DNA of 64,000 bases from Dictyophora rubrovolvata (taxonomy: Eukaryota > Basidiomycota > Agaricomycetes > Phallales > Phallaceae), in assembly GCA_029959195.1 (NCBI GenBank), contig CP114126.1, forward strand, positions 1,054,001-1,118,000, given 5' to 3'. The translations under genes and the position numbers were made by a program. Shown here one piece after another: positions 1 through 11,500 of this stretch. The notes under the pieces are model-generated. The model had not been told where the DNA came from. It did not search any database and worked only from the letters and a program-made list of their open reading frames with translations. Every line of letters starts with the position of its first letter. Position 1 is the first letter of the stretch.

Positions 1-933
1 TTGGTATATTCACGACAGAAATCTCAGTACGGCGCAGGAGCCTCCCAAGTTGAACATTATAGTCACCTGGCTGCACAGATCGCCCGCATACGCATATATC
101 AGGACGTTTCATCCGCTGTCGACCCGTTTTAGGCCATTTAAGCATTTTCTTCTCACTCAATCTCAAATCAACAAAAGAATCAAATGCATGTGGTAAGTTC
201 AAGATACCGCTGGTTCAGGTGAAACCGACAACGTCAAAAACTTGAGGACGATAAGAAAAGAAGAAAGGATGCAGAAGTATGTGAAATTTGGCTTTATATA
301 ATAATTTTTGGACTTATTAGTGATTTTCTGTTAGAAGTTAAGACACAGAATTTTGAGAGGCTCAAGGACAGTGCACTTGTCGACTACTAATAGGAACGGA
401 TTTTCTTGAACTTGATTAAATGATTCAAGTCTATACTTCCAAATCCTCCACGTCTCATTGGAATTAAAGCAACATTTTGGGGAAAAGAGTTATGCAGCAT
501 TGACACCCTAAGAGTTTGAGCCTGGGGCTACTATTTAGTGCTGACGATGCAAATTTAAACCTGTTGAAACGGTATGTATCGACCTGAATATAATTCAGTC
601 CAACTTTCAAGAGTTGATTTTTCGGTAGTTTCGGGGATACCACGCGGCGTATACACCTAAATCCACCTCACAAATTAAGAGACTAACAATTAATTTGTTG
701 TCGGGTTACCCCGTGTTAGACATCGTACTTACTGTACATACACAGAGGTTACACATAAAATACATCTTTTGTTATATAAATTACCTCTTGTCACTGAATT
801 TGACGAGAACCCTCGTGAAAAGTTCACCAATGTCTAAGATTCGAGATATAAATAAAAGCTATGTATGCGCTAAGGTACGTACTTATTTCTATGCTTGATG
901 TGTCATTAGTTGTGTTGTTATCGTTTCGGCACT
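1..933. other. AT-rich stretch with no recognisable gene
   Basis: No reading frame here has codon use, splice pattern or motifs that I recognise. The short frame at 695-898 lacks any domain or signal peptide and is probably chance. The stretch lies downstream of the stop codon of the minus-strand secreted protein that begins at 1479. Confidence 0.5.
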
Positions 934-1479
934 TCAAAGCGCGCCGCCACTTGGATCGGTGTCATCACTGGAGGCGGGGTCACTCGGAGCGGCGGGGTCG
1001 CTTGGATCAATAACACCAGTCGAGAGGGGAACAAGACCTGCATTATCATCACTTAGATCGTGACCGGAATCGCCACTAATGTCTGAACCATGACCGGAAT
1101 CATCACTGACGTCCGCGCCATGACCTGAATCACCACCAACGTCTGAATCATGACCGGAATCGTCACTAATGTCTGATCCATGACCGCATTCACCACTAAC
1201 GCCTGAATCGTGACCGGAATCACCGCCGAAATCGTGGCCTTCACCTCGACGGTAGCGGGGACTCGACCTCAATAAAGTAGATTGCGGAAGCCACAAAACA
1301 ATGGGAATTAGTTGTTCGCCGTCATCAGTGTTGATATACCTGCGCGGACCGTGAAATAACCCCAGGTCTTGACGTTGGTAGGAATTGGTCCTCAATTCAT
1401 TGCTCAAGCTGTTATCGAAGGGAAGTGCTCCGATCAGGGGAGGAAGCAAAGAAAGCAGACCGAAGGAGGAAAGGCGCAT
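934..1479 (-). CDS. Secreted His/Asp/Gly decapeptide-repeat protein, unknown function
   Basis: This is an uninterrupted 181-residue frame. Residues 1 to about 19 look like a signal peptide: MRL, then a Leu/Pro-rich core ending in IGA, then LP. Dibasic sites (GPRR, RYRR) lie between residues 45 and 80 and could be cut by a Kex2-type protease. From about residue 80 to 145 runs a degenerate ten-residue repeat of the form SGH(D/G)(S/A)D(V/I)(S/G)(D/G)(D/E), with about five full copies and partial copies at both ends. The tail (about 145-181) is rich in Ser, Asp and Pro. I do not recognise a family. The spaced His and Asp residues could bind metal, but that is inference. The start was chosen because it gives the signal peptide. 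It sits among decayed sequence, so expression is not assured. Confidence 0.6.
   Translation of the reverse strand: MRLSSFGLLSLLPPLIGALPFDNSLSNELRTNSYQRQDLGLFHGPRRYINTDDGEQLIPIVLWLPQSTLLRSSPRYRRGEGHDFGGDSGHDSGVSGECGHGSDISDDSGHDSDVGGDSGHGADVSDDSGHGSDISGDSGHDLSDDNAGLVPLSTGVIDPSDPAAPSDPASSDDTDPSGGAL
1055..1245 (-). repeat. Minisatellite of about 30 bp coding for decapeptides
   Basis: About six diverged copies of a 30-bp unit containing the motif catgaccggaatc (plus strand) are arranged head to tail inside the secreted-protein frame. The unit length is a multiple of three, so gain or loss of copies keeps the reading frame. Copies differ mostly at single bases, many of them silent or swapping S/G, D/G and V/I. 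Confidence 0.75.
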
Positions 1480-4400
1480 TTTTGAGAAAGAAACAATCTA
1501 ATAAGAGGTATTAGACAGTAGAATATTGAGTCGAGTTGATTTTTTCTTTTCTGAGCTCACATAGCTCTCGATTAAATACCATTTGCGAAATAGCATCTGT
1601 CCGCAGAACCGCTGTCCTCGAGGAACCATTTTGGCCAGCTCCGTGATGAAGGCATAGATTCAACGGAATCCAGGATAACAAAACCCTATGAACACAAAGT
1701 GGAAGGGCGAGCGAATCCCTTACCAAATGGCCCAGCTCAGGGACAGCCATTTTGAGGGAGCACCTCTTCCACAAATACATACTTCCGTCCCAAGTTCGTC
1801 ACCTAGTTCCAAAATAGTATTTCTCTAAATGTGCCGAATCGTGTAACGTTCTGGAAAATCGAGTATCAAATCCTTCACTGTCAGCTGGGTATAGTCCGAT
1901 TTCAGAGCAGAAAAGATTATGAAGTGAGTCTACGGGTAAAAACGGACAAATCGTTGGTTTTGATAAAAACTGGCCAGACGGGTAAGGAAGTAAATCATCC
2001 TGGGTAAAGGAGTAAAACCTATAAATTATTAAGAAAACTTGATTAGGAAGAAGGACTTTACTTAATTCCTGAGCGACGGTTAAAGTTTGTCGACCAATTC
2101 TTGATGCAGACTTAGATTTCTTAAGGTTGTTTGCTGTTAACTATCTAGATTAGTTGCAACATTAATAATACATGATGCCAACATACAAACCTTTTGTTAT
2201 AGCTGACGAGCAAACCCGAATGTTGACCGTCCTTAACTTTTAAGGGTTGATGGCCATCATGCAATATATGGACTCAGGTTCATAGCGTCACTTTCTTTCG
2301 TAGTCTAAGAAACGGTATGAGCCGTAAGCATATAATGCCAACGTGAGCCTTATCTATAATAGTCAGTTTTTTCGCTTGAACATGGTCTATGCATCATGAT
2401 GAAAGACGATGGTAACGTTAGCGTGTCACACCATGTCACACAAGTGACCACTCTTTCATCAATCTTTCATCTACCCCAGTTTACTTTGAAATATGCCCAG
2501 GGTAATAATTCTCTTTGTTTGACAAGTCAAGCGTTCTCTTGAAAAGATGAAAAGCAGCTCACCAAAGACGGGTGGGAAGTGAAGTATTACCAATACAGTC
2601 GAGCTGTAACTGGTTGTTTAGGGAGGCTCAATCTTCGCGACAATGGGTATGCACTCTTAAATTTATTCGTTACCTATGAACAACCCTAACATCCATCCTT
2701 CAGCGAACCGCACATTTAATTTGGCTCTCAGTGTCGTGCCGATAAAACACGCGAGTCATTTAGATATCTTATCCTGTGGCGGAATGATTTATATTCAGTT
2801 CGCGTAAACCTTCCGCTCACCCTACGCCAAATAACGGCCCGAATCATGCGTGCCGTGATGAACGCAGCTTTCTTTTTAATATGGCTTGCTAACTGACCCG
2901 TCTTGCGGACCCCACAGTTTGCAAGGGTTATCATAGCTGTTTTCCTGCGTGCCTGTACCATGCTCAGTTGTGGATATGGAGCTGAAGAAATAACGTATTT
3001 CTTTCTGCAGCTTGTCAAAAATCGCGGCCTAAGTTTGAGTATTAAGAAATACGCTGTTCAAACGCTTAGCGTTTGAGCGCCAGCTTTAAGTACTATATAC
3101 AGTTTGTAAATAGTTCTGCGAGTGCTAACACTATTTTTGTCACAGCTGCTTTCAACTGGTGCAATTTCCCATGAGCAGCAATGTCTATTCACTATGAGAT
3201 AGGACAATATGGAGTCATTGTGACACACTTCACTGAGCAACCCGTAGTACTATTCTAATACCCATTATTTATCGGGCTTTCGAATCCTGCCTTTCACAAA
3301 TTTTCTGAAATTTGTCAAGAATCGAATCAGCTGTTTGCTTAATTTTTTTTGCATCTGCACCCCAATCGACCAATGCAACAACTGTCAAAATGTCACGAGC
3401 ACGAGTTCTCTATGAAATTAGAAAGGTTTTGTCAAGTAATAAATAAGGTTACTGCTCACTTCGATCGTTTGTTTGGTTAAGTCGGTGGGATAAACATGGT
3501 ATTGTGAGACTAGCTTTCCATGTGTTGTTATGCTTTCTAGGAATTTTTCACAGGACATAATGAGTTTAAGGGTGCCTTGTATCAACTGGGCTCGCAAGCT
3601 CTAAGGGTTTGTCAATAATCTAAAAAACCACATGATATTGACGCAACCAACAGGATCATAACGCCCAGACATGCCCATCTCCAATTCCTGAGTTCGCTCC
3701 AAGAGGATGGGTTCTAAAAACTATAAACAGATATCTAAAAAAATATTGAAAGGGGAAAAACTGACCTGTGCCATATGTAATAGCTGTCTTGGCCAAGTAT
3801 TCAGCGATAGGCTCCGCAAGTACATGGTACTTGATGGAATCACACAGCCTAATTGCGCACATAAACGGAAGGTAGAACTTGTGCGTACGATCGTGGGACA
3901 TTCTATTTGTTCGGAATCTGAAGCTGCTTGGGATTTCAAGATCAGGATCGCCTGTAATTTCTGGTGTTATAGGGTCATCCGTTATAATGTCTCGCGAGTA
4001 TTCCAAAGTCACCGGCCGTAAAACTTCAATGGCGTAAAGATACTTGGCGAAACCAGCACAGATGTATATTTGAATCAAATTGTTTATTGATTCAAGGTTG
4101 CCGTACGTGAGTTCGGGGTATTCTGATCGATTGGGTAACTCTTGCGCCTTACGCCAAAGTCTCCTCGTAAATTCTAGCAGCGAAAGCGGGGGAATTCTCG
4201 AAAATTTGAATAGATTTTGTGACGTGCATTATTTTTATATGAAAGATACTTACTGTGGCTCTGTGTCCGCTTCATCATGACTACCCGCGTGGAAGATTTG
4301 GTGCGTGTAAAGTTTGCAAGAGCGATTGAAATGTCTACAAACAAGTGGCAGATGGAAAAATGGGTTCCAGCCTTGCTGCCTATCATGAACAATATAACCA

Positions 4401-4795
4401 TGGACATAGCCGGCCAACAGATAAGGTATGATTGATTCATGGTACAATTCACGAGGGATGCGTTCTAGATAATGTCAATGTATATAATGAGCTAGGCTTG
4501 GTGCTTCAAACAATATGAAATTTACCTCTCCGAGACTGAAATTGGGGATTAAGAGATTGTCTCATCTTTCAGTGTGGTTATGGACAGTCAAAGGGCAAGA
4601 CTCGCAAGGAACAGCAGTGCTCCTTGTTTTTTTAAAAAATAATTGTTTGGCACGCCTTAAGGCAAATCTTGTTTCTTTCGAAGCTGTGAATTAAATTGAC
4701 GTGCCATGATTATCTCTGGGTAGCCTCATGCGCTCCTCACCGGAATGTGCAATGTGCTTCAGAAAGTTTAACCAGATGCAAGCAACCAAACTTTA
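1480..4795. other. Gene-poor stretch with small unassigned frames
   Basis: I see no gene that I can name. The longest frame is 3656-4078 on the minus strand (140 codons). It has a protein-like composition but no motif I can place, and could be a remnant of an unknown gene. Frames at 1511-1780, 2728-3018 and 4174-4452 have no supporting features. Confidence 0.4.
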
Positions 4796-5080
4796 GTGTC
4801 CGCCAAATTGGTAACCTTCCACGCCTCTCGTATTCATTTTTTTCACAGAATGGACGAAATTGAAGACAAAGCGAAAACTTTTAGACGCAAGATAAAACAA
4901 AGATTGGAAATGAATATGGATCATCACCGGCACTCTGCCCGAGCACGTGCCAGCGTCGTCCTGGAAATTGAAATTGAACGTCGGAGTGCCGAAATGACTG
5001 GATTCTTCCGATTGGATGATCGGTTTGCTTTCTCAGTTGTCGTGGCCGTCGACGGCGTCGCGCGTTCTGAACTAGTTTGA
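4796..5080 (+). pseudogene. Possible C2-domain remnant
   Basis: Near the end of this 94-codon frame is GFFRLDDRFAFSVVVAVDGV. This resembles the FFRLPDPFAVVTVDG stretch of C2 domains in NEDD4/Rsp5-type HECT ubiquitin ligases. The rest of the C2 fold (the TLNPxWNE strand and beyond) does not follow in any frame. The preceding residues are Arg/Glu-rich and uninformative. If the match is real, this is a short broken copy of a C2-containing gene. The similarity is one strand pair only and could be chance. Confidence 0.25.
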
Positions 5081-5839
5081 ACTTTGAACTTGTGCTGATT
5101 CAATTCACTGAAAATTCATTGGTGGAAAAGAGCACTCAATTTTTTGATATCTGGACTTGTTACGACAATCCGTATGAAATTAGCTCGTCAAACCTTTTCC
5201 AAAAACGTCAGAATCCTGTGGAATCTATATCTATTAAACCCAACCGCCATATCAAGCACTTTGCGTTTTTACATTTGGATTCTCCCAAACGCACAAACAC
5301 TAAAAGTACTCGCCATGGTATCAGACTTCCATCAATTTCAAAATCAGTAGTCTCATTTCCCTCCCATTCTCACTATCGAACATCCTTCCGTGGGTCGAAT
5401 CACACTATGGACCACCAATCGAGGTAAGAAAGGTCCCCATCCGTTGGCTGGATCGTCAACTGGAGCTCCAATGTTATCTTCGTCTTGTCTCCCCTTCAAA
5501 GCTTTCACCAAAACCACCTTTCCAGTGTGCCTCCACTGCTCAATTTTGTATTTTGATATCATGCCATTCACCTGGGCAAACTGAGCCAGCCATAGATCAC
5601 ATAGGATAATGTTTAATCGAGTGTGGGCCTCCATTGAGGTGCTTCGAGAAGACTGTTGTATACGCCGGTGTCGAGCGACAAAAGGAGCCGAATCTCAAGC
5701 AATTGTTTTACTCGCTCAGCAGGCAAAGTCATATCCAGAGGCTAACGTTTTGAAAACGCATCAGACGTCAGACGGAAGGCTCGAAACACCAAACTCAAAT
5801 TCTAACGCACCATCGCACCATATAAGCACAGCCTGATTT
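5081..5839. other. Unassigned stretch between the C2-like scrap and the synthetase fragment
   Basis: The frame at 5353-5634 (minus strand, 93 codons) reads like protein in places but matches nothing I know. It lies about 200 bp beyond the end of the synthetase-like fragment and might be a further remnant of it. I cannot support that from motifs. Confidence 0.3.
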
Positions 5840-6745
5840 CAAACATGCAAGATATGAGACCACAAGAAAAGCGGTACGGGTCTGCTATATCCCAATGACG
5901 GTCTCCTCAGCCCCGCCATAATTCTTGGATAACAGCCAACGGGCAAGAGCATCCGACCATTTGTCCAGGTCCGAGTACTAGGTGAGTGTAAAACTTCCAT
6001 CCCCGTGAACAACAGCGACGTTATTGGGTAAACGGGAGGAGACTGAGGCGATGAGCGTGCCGATAGGTTTAAAGGGTGGTAGCTCCCCTGTAGTTTTGTC
6101 CCAGGCCTTAATTGAAGAGATGTCATTGCATGATGACATCGGGAGAGTAGCCAATTGTGAATGGGGAGAAGAGGAAAAAATCTTGACAGTACGTTCGATT
6201 AACCGACAGAACATTTGAATCGAATGCTGTGAGTATACGTTTGGAGCGAGTCTAACAGAGAGACGCAAAGGTTTTCGGCCGGGAATATATGAGAATGTCC
6301 ACTCTGAACCACTAGAGAGTGCTGTAGAATTTTTCTGAAATGGCGCTTCATCCACAAAACGGAAAAACGTGTTCAGTTTGGGATCTACTGACACCGAGTC
6401 TTCAAGTTGTGTACTGTACGCGGCATCATTGGGTCCTTTCAAGAGTTTGGATATACATAGTGCACACAACATAACTGCCTCGATGGGAGTTTTAAACGAA
6501 ACCAGACCACGCTCGTGCAAGGTGTCTATGACAGGCTTGTCAGCAAGGCAAAGCTGAATGTCTTCACAAGGATGAAAACTAGTTTGATGAGAAAAGTCGG
6601 GAGAGAATCCGAAAGAGGTGAGGTTGTGGATCATTTGGAAAAAGCAGTTTGAATAGGTTGTAGTCGCAAGCGAGATTCCTGCTACTACATTGCGTTTATA
6701 TGTGGAAATCTCAATTGCGAAATGAAGATTGAGAGTAAATCTCAT
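5840..6745 (-). pseudogene. Nonribosomal peptide synthetase-like fragment (end of condensation, start of adenylation)
   Basis: The first part of this 255-codon frame ends like a condensation domain. It contains LSVRLAPNVYSQHSIQMFCR, then an Asp/Trp linker. The start of an adenylation domain follows, with the signature NNVAVVHGDGSFTLT. Beyond the frame the same register continues with adenylation-like residues: YSDLDKWSDALA, then a LKSG stretch. The pattern fits an NRPS or an alpha-aminoadipate-reductase-like enzyme. The core adenylation motifs, the carrier domain and any reductase or second module are absent. It is a fossil with at least two interruptions in the part that can be read. The neighbouring MFS gene is also broken, so a former metabolite cluster is possible. 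Confidence 0.5.
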
Positions 6746-7648
6746 TCCGCCGTTGCACGTTCGGCTATTTCTTAAAACTGAGACGTCCCGATGATATAAG
6801 TATCATATCCTAGGTCCACAGCAATTTTGAGTATGCAGGTGACAGCCCAATTTGGAAAAAAACATGATGCAATCTATATGAGAGATTGAGGTATTGATCT
6901 AGAATGCATAAATTACTAGGGACAAGGATAAACGTTTCTTTCGGGATTTTAATACAACCCCAGGGCTTGCGTCCACTGTTCATGAAGAATCAAGAACACA
7001 AGATGTGTTCTGTGACTTGGATGTATTGTATTACTAGGAGCTCAAAGTTGAGACTGCGCATGGGGTATTGAATATATTGAAATGCCATTGAAATTTTGGG
7101 ACTTAATTTAGACTTTGGGCCTGAGTTTGACGTCTTGGACAGTATGGAGAGCCCTTGAAAACAACCTGAAATTCCCTTGACGTCTACCCGTTATGTAAGC
7201 GCTTCGGCGAGCATACCCGTTGGTTCCGTTTGAGCAGCGCCACATGCTTCGACCGGCATTGCGACTGATTGCGACTCGGTGAACTCGCACCCGTTTGTCC
7301 CATTTGACAAACGCCACATGCGTCGACCCCGACCACAAGTATACGGTGATGAAAAATAACGACGGTGTTGCCAAGGAAACGGGCAAGAACAGATGAGGAA
7401 TGATTGTGCTCACTACCTATATCGACCTCAGCGAGCTGAGACATTTCTGACAATCACTGAGTACGAGTCTCTGCAAACGACAGCGGCTTCAGCACGAGTG
7501 GGGGGGTGTCATGTGACGGGCGCTCTGATTGTAAAATTTAACAGTGAACACCAAAAAAATATTTATTACATGGCAACACGACTCGCAAGAAAAGGTCAAA
7601 GTCTGTGTCAGTGCTTGAGGGGCAGGTGATATACTTTATTCTTTCGCC
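6746..7648. other. Unassigned stretch upstream of the MFS gene
   Basis: It contains a two-copy diverged tandem repeat (listed separately) and no convincing gene. The two overlapping minus-strand frames at 7108-7453 arise from that repeat and have no recognisable domain. Confidence 0.4.
7210..7328. repeat. Two-copy diverged tandem repeat, offset about 74 bp
   Basis: The string acccgttggttccgtttga, followed by cgccacatgcttcgacc, recurs about 74 bp later as acccgtttgtcccatttga, followed by cgccacatgcgtcgacc. The matched part is about 45 bp per copy. I see no function. Confidence 0.55.
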
Positions 7649-8133
7649 ATGACCTCCCCCCATTCAACATGGGCCGGAGTCGAAGGAAGTGGTGACACCC
7701 GTCCGCTCCGACGCTCCGTATAGCACCTTTTCGTCTCTACAGCGCTACACCATCGTCTCCCTCGCGTGTTTTACGGGCTTTCCGAGCCCTTTGAGCTCTC
7801 TTCTCTACACCCCAGCTCTCCCTACAATCGCATCGGATTTACACGTATCTATAACAAAGGTCAATCTAACCGTCACCACATACCTCATCTTCCAAGGAAT
7901 CACGCCGTCCTTGTGGGGAACTCTCGGTGACATGTACGGTCGTCGCGTACTCTACATCATTACCTCGACCATCTCGGCTGGTGCTTGCGTTGGTCTCAGT
8001 CTCACAAACTCATACGCAGTTGTTCTGGTATTGCGGGCACTACAAGCCACCGGAACCGCGTCCACTGCTGCCTTGGGTGCGGGTCTAATCCGAGACTTGA
8101 CCCCACCTAACGATCGTGGTGGAGCTATGGGGA

Positions 8134-8142
8134 TGTACAGTG
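8134..8142. repeat. Target site duplication, left copy (TGTACAGTG)
   Basis: Nine bases directly left of the transposon match nine bases directly right of it (13911-13919). A 9-bp duplication is the usual length for Mutator-like elements. Confidence 0.9.
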
Positions 8143-8210
8143 GAGTGATCAGTCGATTGTTCAGATCGATATCTCAGATCCAGCCGCTTAGGTGCATGGA
8201 CCCCAGTCAC
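8143..8210 (+). repeat. Left terminal inverted repeat of the transposon
   Basis: It begins GAGTGATCAGTCGATTGTTC. It pairs with 13843-13910 in inverted orientation with about four mismatches in 68 bp, three of them clustered at bases 5-9 from the tip. Confidence 0.92.
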
Positions 8211-8334
8211 GTAGTGTAATTTATACTTTTTGTAAATATATAGGCTAGTGTTATTTTTTTCGCCTAAAGTTCGCCTAAAGCTGGATGAAGTAAGCCAAAA
8301 AGTAAAAAGGTTTGAGCGTCTTTCCAGAAATATA

Positions 8335-8412
8335 GCGGCAACAGGATTCGAACCAAGGGGGTTAAAAACATCACAATTGCACGGGGTTTGACCACTAAGG
8401 CATGCAATCACA
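8335..8412 (-). ncRNA. tRNA-like module in the left inner inverted repeat
   Basis: Read on the minus strand it has a D-arm-like CTTAGTGGTCAAACC and a T-arm-like GGTTCGAATCC (B-box), with about 40 bases between them. The anticodon-loop region reads TTGTGAT, so a His-like GTG is possible. The acceptor and anticodon stems do not pair well, so this is not a functional tRNA gene. A homologous module lies at the mirror position (13663-13740). It could be a captured tRNA or a tRNA-derived SINE head kept as part of the transposon end. Confidence 0.5.
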
Positions 8413-8570
8413 CTTTAGTTCCCTACATTTCAAACGCTATGAAAGTTATCTACTGAAACAATGCTACTGAGTTTTTGACACTAAAACCACGTCGAACGCG
8501 ACATCTGCATTAATGAGTGTATTTAAGTAAAGTCCGGAAATTTTAGACCTGTATTAATCAATTGTATGAA

Positions 8571-11500
8571 TTAAAAGTTGGGATAAAATCCAAAGGGTAT
8601 GGATTCATGTGCAGAAGGTGGAGGTGCCGCTGAGAATCCGTTGGAAGGACCTGGCATGAATAATTCGAATTCATCTGTAATATATGTCTAAAGAGTGTTG
8701 GAATATTTTAAGATTAGACAAAGAAAGAAAAAAACCTTTATTGAAGCTTGTTGCAGCCCGGTGGGCAGCACTGAACCTGAACCCTGAGGTATGAGTTGGC
8801 TCAATCGCTTGTTCACATCTTTGAGGTCTTCTGTAAACTTCTTCAGTCGTTTACATTCTCTTTCAGACTTGTTATTTTCACTAGAGCATTTGAGAGAATT
8901 CGCCACTGAGTCTATGGAGGCCTGAACCTGTTTGGTCTTCTCTAGCAGTTTCGAAATTTCTGCGTCCTTTCCTTGTACAATCTTCTGCTGGGACGAAGCT
9001 AAACATTTTCAGAATATAGAAAAATAAAGTAACAAATAAAATATTACATTTCACTCTTATCCCTCTTAATAGCCTTTGAAAATGGGTTGAGCTCCGGTCG
9101 CGCGGCTGAATAGAATCATTAATCAAGAACTTCAGATTTCCAAGGGCTCGCGAGTCGAATTGCAGGCCGCGCATAATCCCAGCGAGCAGAGTAAGCATAG
9201 TCCCATCTCTGTTGATATTTCTATGGGCTTGTTCATTACCGTTTGTAGTTGAAAATGCCGCTCTCCAGCTATTCAACGGTATTCTGCTTTCAGGCCAGTA
9301 TATTGCCGCTAAAGGATAAAACCCTTCAATGGGTTGCTTATCCTTCAACCAATCTAATAAATATTGTTAGTAACTGATAAACAAACATCACAGAACCCTA
9401 CTTACCAACGGCTTTTTTCCCACCAGAGCAAATATAAGCTAGCATTGCGCTAAAATCTGGTAAAGGCTCTGCACTGGCTAAACTCATCATTGCAGAGAGT
9501 ATAGACTCATCGACATGTCCTCTGAGCTTTGAAACATTGTGTGAGTAGTGTGCAAGGCAATACCGATAAAAACACGTCAGGTGCTCTCTTGGACTGAGCG
9601 CATATAAGGGTCGTGTCCATTCAATTGAACAGTACCCATGTATGTTCTTGGATATTTCTTGACAATACAGTCCCAATCCTTTCCAGAAAAAAGATATCAG
9701 ATACATAGTAACAAAATTTGTTCCAAACTCACCCAGAGCTTGACCGCAGTGTCTGTCGGCTGTGACAGTATCAACTCCATACCTGTGAATATGTCGGAAT
9801 CGGATGGCTTGGCCAGTGTCAGCCTCGACGATAGTGAATATAAGCTTGAATAGTTGATAATGAGCGATTGCACTCTCTGAAGTCGTAATAGCTCATGCAA
9901 CGACCACAGCTATAGTAAAAAAATATGAGTAAACATAGAGCATAATTTGTTTACTATGATAGTTCTTACAGCGGTCATACTCTGAAAACCAAGCCTCCAT
10001 CTCAAATTCTTGCCAATTTTGGAGACGTTTGAAGGAAGTGTCGATGGTTAACCGTGACGCTCCAAGTAAAAGCTCACTCATTTGTTGAAACATGCAGATA
10101 ATAATAGTGAAGCTTCCCTCCTTGGAATCACTGTATGTTTCGATGTGTCGAAGGTACCGCTTATCGGTGGGTAATTTTAAGTGTTCTTCTAACAAATATT
10201 TGGCACCTAAGATTTAAGTAAATAAAAGCTCAGATGTGTATACGACGCAGGTGCCTACCTTGCAGCCCAGTACCCGCTGGGTACTTCTCGTCTCATAAGT
10301 TGTCAATTAATCGCGCAGCGTGATCGTAATTAGCTAAGGAAGGATGGAGATCACCAAGGCCTGGGTCCTGATGATTCTTCCACCCTAATATATCCCGCAA
10401 ATTTTGCATAAATGAGTGATCCAGCAAAATGTGGCGGGGTGTGGCATCAGCCAATCTCCAGTCAAGCGGTGTGAGTAAGGATTCGAAAATTGCACGTATT
10501 GTTGCAGGAGTTTTTGTAGGCTGTGGCAGGGTATGTGAGTGTGGGTTTGTCGAAATGATCACAACAAATGGACACTGGTGGAGGTTGTTTGGTGTGAACA
10601 TGTCAAAACGAGTGGAACAGTCTTCTGTTGGGATCATTTCACCGCGTTGTAAGATACCCTGGGAATCCCAATGCCAATGGGCTATCATCGCCATTAGCAT
10701 ACAAAGGGTGGAAAATATTTTTATTTTCAACTCACGACAAAGTCCTTTCTGTGCCCGCGTGACAACTGTAATATTGCAAGGTAGCAACGGACCATAGCCT
10801 TCGTCTGCCGCCCTACATTTGAACTCCCATATCTTCCTGGTGTTGGCCGTGAAGAGTGCAACAAGGTAGTCGATGTTGTACTCGCCAAGATTTCGAAGCC
10901 GCAGATGGTTGCGCCTCCCTTTCGAATAGTGTTTGCAACTTAATGCAGTTTTTAGTGCTAAGTTACACGTATTATGTATCTTAAAATGCTCACCGAATAA
11001 ATAAATGGCCATATATATCACTGCAGATTATCAGTTCTCCTCTACACTTTTGATTTTTGCATGGCGAACGACAATCCTTTTTCACAAGAACAAGATTGTC
11101 CAGCATTGGATTGACAATCTGGGATTCGCTGTCGCTATCTGGGTCTTCGTCCAGACATTCGGGATGAAGGCTGGAAAATGAGCATCCGTGGTCCCGCAAC
11201 GCACAATAAAAACCGAGTGTCTTCATAAAAACTTCGCCCCAGGTATCATATACCATTGAGGTGAAGGGCCCTCCGTTACCCGTTGGATTGAAAGAGCATT
11301 TTTTTGTAGAGCCGCCTAATTCCCAGAATATTAGTGAGTGAGTTCAGTTATAAATTCAGAATCACTTACATGTATAATGCGTTTTCTCGCATTTAACAGG
11401 CGTTCCTGTATCTTTGTTGCGAAGTAAAAAGCACGTAATATCTTTTGTTCCATTGTGCCTACCACCGGTGAGCGAATATTGAAGGTTATCTTTTGGGTGA

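Noticed and set aside
3656-4078. A flavin monooxygenase fragment (HPLGANSGIGDGHVWAL)
   Set aside because: The string loosely resembles the HxxxPxxGxGxxxxxED motif, but the nucleotide-binding parts are missing and the order of the flanking residues does not fit.
7108-7453. Two minus-strand frames of about 90-100 codons
   Set aside because: They overlap each other in different registers across a tandem repeat and have no recognisable domain.
8335-8412. A functional tRNA-His gene on the minus strand
   Set aside because: The T-arm box and a GTG triplet are present, but the acceptor and anticodon stems do not pair, and the segment is mirrored at the other transposon end.
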